NCBI GenBank assembly: GCA_025360715.1
Contig: JANYBS010000216.1
Span: 1 to 63,750, forward strand
Source: Candidatus Eiseniibacteriota bacterium
GTDB taxonomy: Bacteria; Eisenbacteria; RBG-16-71-46
Length of the DNA stretch: 63,750 nucleotides
Reading direction: 5' to 3'
This document shows, one piece after another, positions 1 to 8,231 of this stretch. Each line of letters starts with the position of its first letter. Position 1 is the stretch's first letter. The notes beneath the pieces are model-generated. The model was not told the origin of the DNA and did not search any database. It was given only the letters and a program-made list of their open reading frames with translations. The position numbers and the translations under genes are program-made.

Positions 1-467
1 TCGCGCACGAACGCGCGCACGGCGAGGAACAGCGGCAATCCCACCAGGCCTTCGACCTGCAACAGGTGCCAGTCGTTGCAGAATGTGAAATACGCACCGA
101 CCACCAGCAGCGGGCACCAAGCGGCCGTATAGGGCGAGCGGAACCAATTGCGTGTCTGCCATTGCATGGCCGCCGCGAGTACGAGCATCCACGCGATCTC
201 GAGCGCATGCGCGCCGGCCTCCCGGACTCCGAACCAACGCCGAGCGAGCAAGAAGAACCAGAATATGCCCGGCTGCTTGAGGTCCCAGAAGTCGCGGTAC
301 AGATGTCCGCCGCGCTCCATGGCGTCGGCGCCAAGCGCGAACACCGCCTGATCCCACGTGAAGGGCTGCCAGAGATCCGTGCACGCGAGCGCCCACAGCG
401 CCAACAACGACGCCATGCAGGCGAGCAGGTACCGATGGCGATGCGCGCGGCCGGTAGGCGCGTGCAT
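1..467 (-). CDS. Partial GT-C membrane glycosyltransferase (PMT/ArnT-like)
   Basis: The reading frame is open from an ATG at 467 to the window edge, so only about 155 N-terminal residues are present. AGGAG lies just upstream of the start. A hydrophobic first helix is followed by a loop containing WDQAVF and YRDFWDLKQPG, the acidic periplasmic loop pattern of GT-C mannosyl/arabinosyl transferases (GT39/GT83). More membrane helices follow (IFWFFLLA, MLVLAAAM). Such enzymes transfer a sugar from a polyprenyl-phosphate carrier on the outer face of the inner membrane. The acceptor cannot be told. It is divergent from the aminotransferase gene to its right. The call rests on this N-terminal pattern only. 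Confidence 0.7.
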   Translation of the reverse strand, partial: MHAPTGRAHRHRYLLACMASLLALWALACTDLWQPFTWDQAVFALGADAMERGGHLYRDFWDLKQPGIFWFFLLARRWFGVREAGAHALEIAWMLVLAAAMQWQTRNWFRSPYTAAWCPLLVVGAYFTFCNDWHLLQVEGLVGLPLFLAVRAFVR

Positions 468-696
468 GGGCACTCCTGTCACGGTGGTGGGGTTCCCGGA
501 CCCGAATCACGATGGTAGCCCGTTCTCGCCTGACAAAGCTTGAACTTTTCACTCCGGGCTGGTCTGCAACCTCAAAGCGCCTACGCCAAGTTGCGTTAGG
601 CAGGCCCCGGCGACTCCGTTAGTGTCTTGCGACTACCTTAGTTGCGACCGTTGACCGTGATTCTCGCCGCTGGATCCCCGAGGAGTCCGAGCCCCG
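468..696. other. Divergent intergenic region
   Basis: This 229-bp space separates two divergent starts and should hold promoters for both. It is more AT-rich than its surroundings between 535 and 660. GTTAG-like words recur near 594, 619 and 638, but no convincing spaced -35/-10 pair or dyad could be fixed. Confidence 0.4.
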
Positions 697-1890
697 ATGA
701 GCCTGCCCACCTTCGGACACGCGATGCTGCCGGAGTGGTCCTTCGAGCCCGGCACCACGTACCTGAACCACGGCACCGTGGGCGCGACGCCCAAGCGCGT
801 GACGCAGGCGCAGGATGCGCTGCGCGCTCTCTTCGAGAAGCAGCCGTCGCAGCACCTGCTGCGCGAGATCACGGATTTCCGCTACTTGGACCAGCCGAGC
901 ATCCGCCCACAGTCGCGCATGCGCGAAGCGGCGACCGCGGTGGCGGAGTTCGTGGGCGCGCGGCCCGACGACCTGGTGTTCGTCGACAACGCGACCGCGG
1001 GCGTGAACGCCGTGGTGGGCTCGCTCGACCTGCGCGAGGGCGACGAAGTCGTTCTGGATGAGCTGGGCTATGGCGCGGTCAAGCTCATCGCCAAGCACTT
1101 CGCGTCGCGTGCGGGCGCGCACGTGCGCGTGCTCGAGATGCCGTACCCCGGGTTCGACCGCGCGCTCATCTTGAAGGCCTATCGCGATGCGATCACCCCG
1201 CGCACGCGGCTGCTGATCATCGACCACGTGTGTTCGGGCAGCAGCTTGGTGCTGCCGGTGCCCGAGTTGATCGAGATGGCGCACGCGGCAGGAGTGCCCG
1301 TATTGGTCGACGGCGCGCACGCACCCGGCGCGCACGCGTTGGAGCTTTCGGCGCTGGGCGCGGATTGGTATACGGGCAATCTCCATAAATGGGCGATGGC
1401 GCCGCGCAGCTGCGGCATCTTGTATGCCGCGCCGGGCCGGCACGAGGGCCTGCATCCGGCGGTCATCTCGTGGGGCTATGGCCAGAGCCTGGCCGCCGAG
1501 TTCGACTGGGTGGGTACGCGCGATTTCACGCCGTACCTTGCTGCGCCCGTGGGCATCGAGTTCATGCAGCAGCTGGGCGTGGCCCGCATGCGAGACTATC
1601 AACGCGATCTGGCGTGGGACGCGGCGCTGCGGCTCTCGCGCGGGTGGAACACCGAGCTGCCCTTCGAGCGCTCACAAGTGGGCAGCATGGTCACGGTGCC
1701 GCTGCCGCAGCACGCCGGCAGTACTGCCATGGACGCGCACCGGCTGCGACTAGCGCTTCTGGTGGAGGACCGCATCGAAGTGCAGATGCACTCATTCCGC
1801 GGACGCCTGTGGGCGCGTATCTCCGCGCAGGTCTACAACGAGAGCGCCGACATCGAGCGTCTCGCTACCGCATTGAGCCACCGCATATGA
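697..1890 (+). CDS. Class V PLP-dependent aminotransferase (isopenicillin-N-epimerase-like)
   Basis: A 397-residue fold-type I PLP enzyme. The N-terminal YLNHGTVGA motif is typical of the isopenicillin N epimerase/cysteine desulfurase-like branch. D205 in VLVDGAHA should contact the pyridine nitrogen, and K231 in TGNLHKWAM is the predicted Schiff-base lysine. GAGGAG lies about 12 nt before the ATG. The TGA stop overlaps the ATG of the next gene, so the two are translationally coupled. Family members epimerise, desulfurate or transaminate small amino acids. The coupling to a urate hydroxylase suggests, by inference only, a step in purine or glyoxylate nitrogen metabolism. The substrate is unknown. 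Confidence 0.85.
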   Translation: MSLPTFGHAMLPEWSFEPGTTYLNHGTVGATPKRVTQAQDALRALFEKQPSQHLLREITDFRYLDQPSIRPQSRMREAATAVAEFVGARPDDLVFVDNATAGVNAVVGSLDLREGDEVVLDELGYGAVKLIAKHFASRAGAHVRVLEMPYPGFDRALILKAYRDAITPRTRLLIIDHVCSGSSLVLPVPELIEMAHAAGVPVLVDGAHAPGAHALELSALGADWYTGNLHKWAMAPRSCGILYAAPGRHEGLHPAVISWGYGQSLAAEFDWVGTRDFTPYLAAPVGIEFMQQLGVARMRDYQRDLAWDAALRLSRGWNTELPFERSQVGSMVTVPLPQHAGSTAMDAHRLRLALLVEDRIEVQMHSFRGRLWARISAQVYNESADIERLATALSHRI

Positions 1891-3095
1891 ATGCTGCGAT
1901 CCTTGATTGGCTGAACCTGCTGGTGCGCTGGATCCACATCATCGCCGGCATCATGTGGGTGGGGAACTCGTTCCTGTTCGTGTGGATGGACTCGGCGCTC
2001 ACAGCCGCATCCAAGCCGCGAGAGGGCGACGTGATGGGCGAGATCTGGCTGGTGCACAGCGGCGGCTTCTACGAAGTGGTCAAACGCAGGAGCCTCCGGC
2101 CCCAGGACCTGCCGCCGAGTCCGCTCTACACATTCATGTGGCAGAGCTACACCACTTGGATCACGGGCGCGCTGCTGGTGGGCATCGTCTACTGGGCGGG
2201 CGGCAGTCTCTATATGGTCGACCGCTCGGTCGCGAACCTCACCACGACGCAGGCGATCCTCGCGAGCGCCGCAGTGCTCATCGGCGGCGTGGCGCTTTAC
2301 GAGGCGATCTGGACGTTGCTCGAGAACCAGCCGCGCGTGGCGCTGGGGCTCTCGCTGGCGGCTTTGATCGGCGCCGCATTCGGGCTCACGCACCTGTTCG
2401 CGGGGCGCGCGGCGTACATTCATTTCGGCGCGATGCTGGGCACGATCATGGCGGCGAACGTGGCGCACCACATCGTGCCGGGGCAGAACAAGATGCTCGC
2501 GGCCACACGCGCCGGCACGCCGGTCGATGTCTCGCTGGGCGCGCGCGCCAAGGCGCGCTCGATCCACAATCACTACCTGACGCTGCCGGTCGTGTTCACC
2601 ATGATCAGCAACCATTTCGCGCTTACCTATGGTCATGCGCAGAGCGCCATCGTGCTGCTGCTGATCGTCACGTTCGGCATGGCGCTCAAGTACGCGATGA
2701 ACCACCGCTTCGGCGGCAACCGCCTGGTGCACGTGGTCGGCGTGCTGGCGCTGATCGCCGTGGTCACGCTCACAGCGCGCAAGGCCCCGGCGGGTGCTCG
2801 GGGCGCCTACAACGGACGTCCGGCGGTGTCATTCGCCGAAGCGCAGGCAATCATCGAGCGTCGGTGTACGACGTGCCACTCGCACCACCCGACGAACCCG
2901 TCGTTCTCGCAGGCCCCGAGCGGCGTCATGTTCGATGATCCTGCTCGCATCCACGCGATGGCGCCGCGCATTTTGGAGCGCGCGGTGATCACTAAGACGA
3001 TGCCGTTGGGCAATCTCACCGGTATCACCGACGAGGAGCGTGCCACGCTCGGCGCATGGATCGCGCAGGGTGCGAAGCTCGACGCCGCACACTGA
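1887..3095 (+). CDS. puuD: Membrane urate hydroxylase with C-terminal cytochrome c (PuuD-like)
   Basis: About 402 residues. The N-terminus matches the urate-oxidase N-terminal membrane domain (WIHIIAGIMWVGNS, YTFMWQSYTTW, NHYLTLPVVF), with roughly eight helices and several conserved histidines. The C-terminus is a class I cytochrome c: CTTCH at residues 327-331 and a candidate axial Met in KTMPLGN near 372. In this family urate is oxidised to 5-hydroxyisourate and electrons pass to the respiratory chain instead of to O2. The ATG at 1887 overlaps the upstream TGA (ATGA); the open frame extends further upstream but that part is out-of-frame aminotransferase. No HIU hydrolase or OHCU decarboxylase gene is visible in the window. 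Confidence 0.85.
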   Translation: MNAAILDWLNLLVRWIHIIAGIMWVGNSFLFVWMDSALTAASKPREGDVMGEIWLVHSGGFYEVVKRRSLRPQDLPPSPLYTFMWQSYTTWITGALLVGIVYWAGGSLYMVDRSVANLTTTQAILASAAVLIGGVALYEAIWTLLENQPRVALGLSLAALIGAAFGLTHLFAGRAAYIHFGAMLGTIMAANVAHHIVPGQNKMLAATRAGTPVDVSLGARAKARSIHNHYLTLPVVFTMISNHFALTYGHAQSAIVLLLIVTFGMALKYAMNHRFGGNRLVHVVGVLALIAVVTLTARKAPAGARGAYNGRPAVSFAEAQAIIERRCTTCHSHHPTNPSFSQAPSGVMFDDPARIHAMAPRILERAVITKTMPLGNLTGITDEERATLGAWIAQGAKLDAAH

Positions 3096-3111
3096 ACGGC
3101 GCAGCGCGAGC

Positions 3112-4338
3112 TTACGTCGTGTAGTCCGCGTTGATGCTCACGTACTCGGCGGAAAAGTCGCAGGTCCACACGGTCGTCGACGCGTCGCCAAGCCCCAGGT
3201 CCAGATGGATGATCGCGGGGTCGTGCTGGAGCAGGCCCGAGGCTTTCGTCTTATCGAATGCCACCGGCAGGCCGCGGTCGAGCAACTGGATGGCATCTCC
3301 ATCGCCGAACCACAGCCGCACCTTGTCGGGCTCGATCGCCTCGCCGCTGTAGCCGGCCGCGGCGAGCACGCGGCCCCAGTTGGGATCGTTGCCGTGGATG
3401 GCGGTCTTCACCAATGGCGAGCAGGCGATCGAGTCGCCCACGCGATGCGCCTGATGTTCGCTGGCGCCGCCGGTGATGCGCAACTCCACCAGGCGCGTGG
3501 CGCCTTCGCCGTCGCGGGCGATCTGCCGGGCGAGTGACGCACACACGTCGGCGAGCGCGGCGACGAATGCCGCCTCTTCGGCAGCGCTCGCGATCGTCGC
3601 GCCGCTCGCGCCGTTGGCGAGGACCAACACCGTGTCGTTCGTGCTCATGTCGCCATCAACGCTGATGCGGTTGAAGCTGTGGCCCACGGCTGCAGTGAGC
3701 GCGCGGTCCAAGGCAGCCGCGTCGATCGCCGCATCGGTAGTGATCACGGCGAGCATGGTCGCCATGTTCGGATGGATCATGCCGGCGCCTTTGGCGAAGC
3801 CCGCGAGGCGAACGCGTCTGCCGGCCAGCGTGAACTCGGCCGAAGCCACCTTGGGTCGCGTGTCGGTGGTGGTGATCGCGCGCGTCACCGCGTGTGGCGC
3901 GGTCTGCGCGCCAGGGCCGCGCAGCGCGGTCACGCCAGCGGCGAGCCTGTCCATGTCCAGGAACACGCCGATCACGCCGGTCGAGAGCACGAGCACCTCG
4001 TCGTCGGCCGCGCCGATCGCCCGCGCGCCCAGCGCCTGCATGCGGTAGGCATCGGCCAAGCCGCGCTCGCCCGTCACGGCGTTGGCGCAGCCGGCGTTGG
4101 CGAACACGCCGCGGATGCGGCCACTGGCGACCTTGAGCGTGCGGTGGTCCACCAGCACGGGCGCCGCCTGCACGCGGTTGGTGGTGAATACGCCCGCGGC
4201 CGCACACGGCATGTCGCTCCAGACGAGTGCCAGGTCGAGTGCCCCGTTCTTCTTGAGGCCGCAGGCGGTGGCGGCGCTGTGGAAGCCTGCGGCCAGCGTG
4301 AAGCTCGCGAGCTGGTCTTCGGTGGTGATCGCGGACAT
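3112..4338 (-). CDS. argJ: Bifunctional glutamate N-acetyltransferase / amino-acid acetyltransferase
   Basis: 408 residues. ArgJ moves the acetyl group from N-acetylornithine to glutamate and can also acetylate glutamate from acetyl-CoA in arginine synthesis. The autoprocessing site is visible in PNMATML, where the family cleaves before the Thr, which becomes the nucleophile of the beta chain. GFHSAATACGLK, FTTNRVQAAPV and NDPNWGR are family signatures. The ATG at 4338 follows GAGGGAGAG; the open frame runs much further upstream but without homology. It stands alone, convergent with the urate hydroxylase gene and divergent from the FHA gene. No other arg gene is nearby. Confidence 0.95.
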   Translation of the reverse strand: MSAITTEDQLASFTLAAGFHSAATACGLKKNGALDLALVWSDMPCAAAGVFTTNRVQAAPVLVDHRTLKVASGRIRGVFANAGCANAVTGERGLADAYRMQALGARAIGAADDEVLVLSTGVIGVFLDMDRLAAGVTALRGPGAQTAPHAVTRAITTTDTRPKVASAEFTLAGRRVRLAGFAKGAGMIHPNMATMLAVITTDAAIDAAALDRALTAAVGHSFNRISVDGDMSTNDTVLVLANGASGATIASAAEEAAFVAALADVCASLARQIARDGEGATRLVELRITGGASEHQAHRVGDSIACSPLVKTAIHGNDPNWGRVLAAAGYSGEAIEPDKVRLWFGDGDAIQLLDRGLPVAFDKTKASGLLQHDPAIIHLDLGLGDASTTVWTCDFSAEYVSINADYTT

Positions 4339-4415
4339 GCGGCACTCTCCCTCGGGGTGCAATGGCTCAAAAGTGGTTTGCCGCAGTCTAAACAGCCCGC
4401 GCGAGCAGCGCCATT

Positions 4416-4426
4416 GCTGGTAGAAT
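4416..4426 (+). promoter_or_regulatory. Candidate extended -10 promoter
   Basis: TGGTAGAAT forms an extended -10 element (TGN before TAGAAT, 5 of 6 matches to consensus), 46 nt upstream of the FHA-phosphatase ATG. No good -35 hexamer is present, as expected for an extended -10 type. Sequence match only. Confidence 0.35.
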
Positions 4427-4471
4427 CTCCCACCGTTCGTCACACGCAGGCACGGACCCCCTGGAGCACGC

Positions 4472-6091
4472 ATGAATCTCCGCCTCACCGCCACGCTCAA
4501 CGGCGAGACCAAGGACTGGCTCGTCGAACTCTCGCCTTCGGGCATCGGCCGTTCCAGCAAGAACGCCATCCCGCTCGCCGATGCCACGGTGTCCAAAGAG
4601 CATGCGATGCTCATGTACTCCGATAAGCAGTGGAGCATCCGCGACCTGGGCAGCCGCAACGGCACGCGCGTGAACGGCCAGGACGCCACGCAGGCGCTGC
4701 CGCTCAAGCCGGGCGATTGGATCGAGGTCGGGCACGTGATGGTGCGTGTGGGCGACGAAGCCCCCGAGAGCGCTGAGCTGAGCAACTCTGCGGCGCTGGG
4801 CTCGAGCCTGCGGCTGCGTGTGAGCGATGTATTGCAGCGCCCGCGCAGTGGCAGTGCCGACCAGAACCGCCTGGTGAGCTTGCTCGCCGAAGCCGGGCAG
4901 CTGCTGGTGTTGCCGCGGCCGATGCGCGAGACGTGCGAGGAAGTGCTGCGCTTGGTCGAAAAGGGCCTCACCGCAAGCCGCATGGTCGTGCTGCTGCGCG
5001 ACAAGCCGGGCTCCGAGTTGGTGCAGATGGCCGCCCGCACCAAGGGCGGCAGCGTGTCGGCGCCGCTCGCGCTGTCGACCAAGATCCTCGGGCTCGTGCT
5101 GGATGAGAACACTGCTGTGATCACGAGCGACGCCACCAACGATCCGCGTTTCATGGGCCAGCAGAGCATCATCGCCGCTGCGATCCACTCGGCGATGGCG
5201 GTGCCGCTGTTCGACAACACGCAGGTGCTGGGACTGTTGTACGTGGACACCACCAACCCGATGGTGCAGTTCGGACAGGAGCAGCTGGAACTGCTTACCA
5301 TCCTCGGCAACATGGCCGCGGTGAAGATCACCAACGCGCGCTTGCTCGAGGCCGACGCCGCGCGCCAGCGCCTGGCGCAGGAACTCTCGACCGCCACGCG
5401 CATCCAGACGCAGCTGCTGCCGCCGGCTCCTGACGACATGACCGGTTGGCGCTGCCACGCGCGCATCGAGACCTGCTATGAAGTCGGCGGTGATCTGTAC
5501 GACTTCCACAAACGCGACGACGGCACGTACGTGATCCTCGTCGGCGATGTCTCGGGTAAGGGCATGGGCGCGGCGCTTTACATGAGCAGCATCCTTTCGT
5601 CGGCGCGCGTGCTCTACGACGTGTGCGACGAGCCGCTGCCGCTGATCCGCCGGCTCAACCAGATCATGCAGCGCAGTAGCGACGGCCGCAGCTTCGTGAC
5701 GATGTTCGTGGCCTATCTCGATTCCGCCACGGGCCGCTTGCGCTATGTGAACGCGGGTCACCCGGAGCCGCATCTGATCGCGGGCGAGCAGCTGCGCACG
5801 CTCGAGGCCAATGGTATCCCGGTGGGCATGATGCCGGACTTCCCGTGGTCGCAGGGCGAAATCACCATCGAGCACGGCGAGACCATGGTGCTGGTCAGCG
5901 ACGGCATCCCCGAGGCGCAGTGCGGGCCGGAGTTCTATGAATTCGAACGTCTGGCGGCGGCCGTGCGCAAGTTCGCGCCGCTCGAATCACTCGACGCCAT
6001 GGCCGACGGTCTTATCGGCGACATCGACGCCTTCGCCCAGGGCGAGCACCGCGCCGACGACGTGACGCTGGTGCTGATGCGGCGGGAGTAG
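4472..6091 (+). CDS. FHA-GAF-PP2C (RsbU/SpoIIE-type) serine/threonine phosphatase
   Basis: 539 residues in three modules. Residues 1-95 are an FHA phosphothreonine-binding domain (GIGRSSKNAI, VSKEH, SRNGTRVNG). Residues about 130-290 are a GAF domain. Residues about 325-539 are a PPM/SpoIIE phosphatase with metal-binding motifs GGDLYDF, GDVSGKGMGAAL and SDGIPEA. Such proteins usually act in partner-switching control of sigma factors or secretion by dephosphorylating an anti-anti-sigma protein. No STAS or anti-sigma gene adjoins it. The FHA domain suggests input from a Ser/Thr kinase; the kinase at 15.7-18.8 kb is one candidate (inference). GGAG precedes the ATG. Confidence 0.9.
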   Translation: MNLRLTATLNGETKDWLVELSPSGIGRSSKNAIPLADATVSKEHAMLMYSDKQWSIRDLGSRNGTRVNGQDATQALPLKPGDWIEVGHVMVRVGDEAPESAELSNSAALGSSLRLRVSDVLQRPRSGSADQNRLVSLLAEAGQLLVLPRPMRETCEEVLRLVEKGLTASRMVVLLRDKPGSELVQMAARTKGGSVSAPLALSTKILGLVLDENTAVITSDATNDPRFMGQQSIIAAAIHSAMAVPLFDNTQVLGLLYVDTTNPMVQFGQEQLELLTILGNMAAVKITNARLLEADAARQRLAQELSTATRIQTQLLPPAPDDMTGWRCHARIETCYEVGGDLYDFHKRDDGTYVILVGDVSGKGMGAALYMSSILSSARVLYDVCDEPLPLIRRLNQIMQRSSDGRSFVTMFVAYLDSATGRLRYVNAGHPEPHLIAGEQLRTLEANGIPVGMMPDFPWSQGEITIEHGETMVLVSDGIPEAQCGPEFYEFERLAAAVRKFAPLESLDAMADGLIGDIDAFAQGEHRADDVTLVLMRRE

Positions 6092-6142
6092 GGCGGCCGC
6101 GCGCCCGGCGCGGGGGCGCACTCGAAGTGATACGATGATGAC

Positions 6143-6328
6143 ATGAGCCCGAAGCCCGTTCCTGGCCCGCGCGATCGTGATCCTGTCGTGGATGCATATC
6201 GACAGCATGTGGATGTCGGGCTGCTTCGTGACAATCTCCGGCTGACCCCTGAACAGCGCGTGCAGCGATTGCAGGATGCCCTGCGCACGATCGAGGCCCT
6301 GCGACAGGCCCGCCGACAGGACGGCTGA
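6143..6328 (+). CDS. Small helical protein paired with a nucleotidyltransferase
   Basis: 61 residues, charged and mostly helical, with DPVVDAYRQHVD, LLRDNLRLTPEQR and EALRQARR. Similar short proteins occur directly upstream of nucleotidyltransferase-fold proteins in many bacteria. It ends 2 nt before the next start, a two-gene layout like that of toxin-antitoxin modules. No DNA-binding motif is apparent. The Shine-Dalgarno sequence is weak. Function unknown; antitoxin-like partner is inference. Confidence 0.7.
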   Translation: MSPKPVPGPRDRDPVVDAYRQHVDVGLLRDNLRLTPEQRVQRLQDALRTIEALRQARRQDG

Positions 6329-6330
6329 GC

Positions 6331-6810
6331 TTGGACTTCGAACGCCTGCTTGGAGCGCTCTCCGACGCGGGAGTCGAATACATCCTTGTCGAAGGGTTCG
6401 CTGCAACGCTTCACGGCTCAGCCCGCGTCACCTTCGATCTCGATGTGGTGTATTCGCGCGACACTGCGAATATCGCGCGCCTTGAGGTCGCACTGAAACC
6501 GCTGGAGCCCTACCTGCGTGGCGCGCCACCGGGTCTTCCGTTCCGCTGGGACGCCGTGACGATCCGCCGCGGACTGAACTTCACGCTCACCACCACGCTC
6601 GGCCCCCTGGATCTGTTCGGCGAGATCTCCGGCGGAGGCACATACGAGAGTCTTTCGGCCGACGCCGAGACGCTGCTGCTCTTCGGGCGGGAGGTCCGGG
6701 TGCTCTCTCTCGTACGCCTGATCGCGGCGAAACGAGCTGCCGGGCGGCCAAAGGACCTTGAAGTCATCGCCGAGCTTGAAGCCCTGCTCGATGAGCCGGG
6801 CGAGGCCTGA
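6331..6810 (+). CDS. Nucleotidyltransferase-fold protein (MNT/AbiEii-like)
   Basis: 159 residues starting at TTG, 2 nt after the preceding stop. The core EGFAATLHGSARVTFDLDVVY matches the solitary nucleotidyltransferase pattern, with the DLD acidic pair and a preceding small-residue/His-Gly motif. A C-terminal helix (LVRLIAAKRAAGRPKDLEV) matches the usual end of this group, where KRAAGRPKD precedes a short helical tail. Such proteins may be toxins that modify tRNA or partner proteins, or inactive homologues. ACAGG upstream and the tight spacing support the TTG start. Confidence 0.75.
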   Translation: MDFERLLGALSDAGVEYILVEGFAATLHGSARVTFDLDVVYSRDTANIARLEVALKPLEPYLRGAPPGLPFRWDAVTIRRGLNFTLTTTLGPLDLFGEISGGGTYESLSADAETLLLFGREVRVLSLVRLIAAKRAAGRPKDLEVIAELEALLDEPGEA

Positions 6811-6972
6811 GCCGGCCTCTCAGCCCCCGCGCCCTGCGCGGGTCCCGGCGGACTTGCCCAAGCGCTGCAGGGTGCGGCATCATGATCGGCCGCAGCTGCC
6901 GTCGGGATGGCCTCGTGAGGCACGCGTCCCGCCTCGTCTGACGCCACCGGAACACTCTCAAGGAGTCCCATC

Positions 6973-7530
6973 GTGATCGCCGCGACCCAACTTCGTGTCG
7001 GCAACCTGATTCTTTACAACGGCAAGCCGCATCGCGTCGCGACCATGGTGCACCGTACGCCGGGCAACCTGCGCGGCTTCGTGCAGGCCAAGCTCGTGAA
7101 CATCGACAACGGTTCGAATCAGGAAGTGCGCTTCAGCTCGGAAGACAAGGTCGAGAAGGCGACGCTCGATGAGCACAAGCTGCAGTTCAGCTACAAGGCG
7201 GGCGATGAGTTCCACTTCATGAACACGGACTCGTACGAGATGATCGCGCTCGCCCGCGACGTGCTGGGCGACAGCGCTGGCTTCCTGATCGACGGCATGC
7301 TCATCACCGCGAACTATTGGGGCGGCAAGGTCGTCGGCATCGAGACGCCTATGTTCGTGGAACTCGTGGTCACCGACACCACGCCCAACATCAAGGGCGC
7401 GGCGGTGCAGAACACGAGCAAGCCGGCGACGATGGAAACCGGCATCGAGATCAAGGTGCCGCCCTACATCGAAGTCGGCAACAAGGTCAAGATCGATACG
7501 CGCACGGGCGAGTTCGTCGAGCGCGTGTGA
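6973..7530 (+). CDS. efp: Translation elongation factor P
   Basis: 185 residues from a GTG start preceded by AAGGAG. EF-P binds between the P and E sites and relieves stalling at polyproline. All three beta-barrel domains are visible: N-terminal KOW-like, a middle domain with HFMNTDSYEM, and an OB domain ending TGEFVERV. The tip loop reads TPGNLRGF. Where E. coli has the modified Lys34 in PGKG, this protein has Asn, with Arg two residues later. The lysyl or rhamnosyl chemistry known from other branches is therefore not expected at that position. The next gene's GTG overlaps its TGA. Confidence 0.95.
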   Translation: MIAATQLRVGNLILYNGKPHRVATMVHRTPGNLRGFVQAKLVNIDNGSNQEVRFSSEDKVEKATLDEHKLQFSYKAGDEFHFMNTDSYEMIALARDVLGDSAGFLIDGMLITANYWGGKVVGIETPMFVELVVTDTTPNIKGAAVQNTSKPATMETGIEIKVPPYIEVGNKVKIDTRTGEFVERV

Positions 7531-8225
7531 GCCACGACCGCGCGCGATTCCGCAGCATCGCGGCGCTGCTCGATTTCATGGCTGGCGAGGAAGCCCTCGC
7601 CAGCCTTCTGCTTGAGGCGCGCGCGCGCGACGGCGCCGCGCCCGATCCCACGCACGACGTGGCGCACGCGCTACGCGTGGCGCTGTGGACGATTCGTCTG
7701 GGCGGCGACGAAGTAGATGAGCGCGAGGCCATCGCTGCGGCGTTGCTTCACGACGCGGTGAACCCGCCCAAGGACTCGCCCGAACGCGCGCATGCGAGCG
7801 AGCGCTCTTCGGAGCTGGCCGGTCGGAGGCTGCCGGCGTGCGATTTCGCACCCGAGGCGGTGACGCGCATCGCCGCCGCGATCCGCGACCACAGTTTCTC
7901 GCGCGGCGCCGTGCCGGCCACACCATTGGGCCGCGCGCTCCAGGATGCCGACCGGCTCGAGGCCCTGGGCGCTATCGGGCTGCTTCGCTGCGTGTCGACC
8001 GGCGTGCGCATGGGCGGGGAGTGGTTCGATGGCGAAGATCCGTTCGCCGAGCACCGCGCGCTCGACGACAAGCGCTACTCGGTGGACCACTTCTACACCA
8101 AGTTGCTCTTGCTCGCGGGTACGATGTGCACCGAGGCCGGGCGTGCGGAAGCCGAGCGCCGCACGGCGTTCCTGAACACGTTCTTGACGCAGCTCGGCGA
8201 CGAACTCGGGCGTGGACGCCGTTAG
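7527..8225 (+). CDS. HD-domain phosphohydrolase (YedJ-like)
   Basis: 232 residues from a GTG that overlaps the efp stop; an ATG at 7578 is an alternative start. HD residues are visible: His in DPTHDVAHALRV, the HD pair in AALLHDAVNPP, His in IRDHSFSRG and Asp in LQDADRLEALGA. Metal-dependent HD enzymes of this type hydrolyse phosphate esters or nucleotides. IRDHSFSRG and DADRLEALGAIG are characteristic of the YedJ/uncharacterised HD family. Substrate unknown. The overlap puts it in an operon with efp. Confidence 0.85.
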   Translation: MSHDRARFRSIAALLDFMAGEEALASLLLEARARDGAAPDPTHDVAHALRVALWTIRLGGDEVDEREAIAAALLHDAVNPPKDSPERAHASERSSELAGRRLPACDFAPEAVTRIAAAIRDHSFSRGAVPATPLGRALQDADRLEALGAIGLLRCVSTGVRMGGEWFDGEDPFAEHRALDDKRYSVDHFYTKLLLLAGTMCTEAGRAEAERRTAFLNTFLTQLGDELGRGRR

Positions 8226-8231
8226 CGCGAA

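Noticed and set aside
66-518. A 150-codon plus-strand frame near the left edge
   Set aside because: It overlaps the minus-strand glycosyltransferase, which has a clear membrane profile, RBS and family loop. The plus frame is Arg/Gly-rich and has no RBS.
4388-5875. A 495-codon minus-strand frame
   Set aside because: It is the antisense of the FHA-GAF-PP2C gene. His/Arg/Ala bias and lack of motifs are typical of shadow frames in GC-rich DNA.
7074-7140. GGTTCGAATC resembling a tRNA T-arm
   Set aside because: It is inside efp coding sequence and has no acceptor stem or other arms. No tRNA found in the window.
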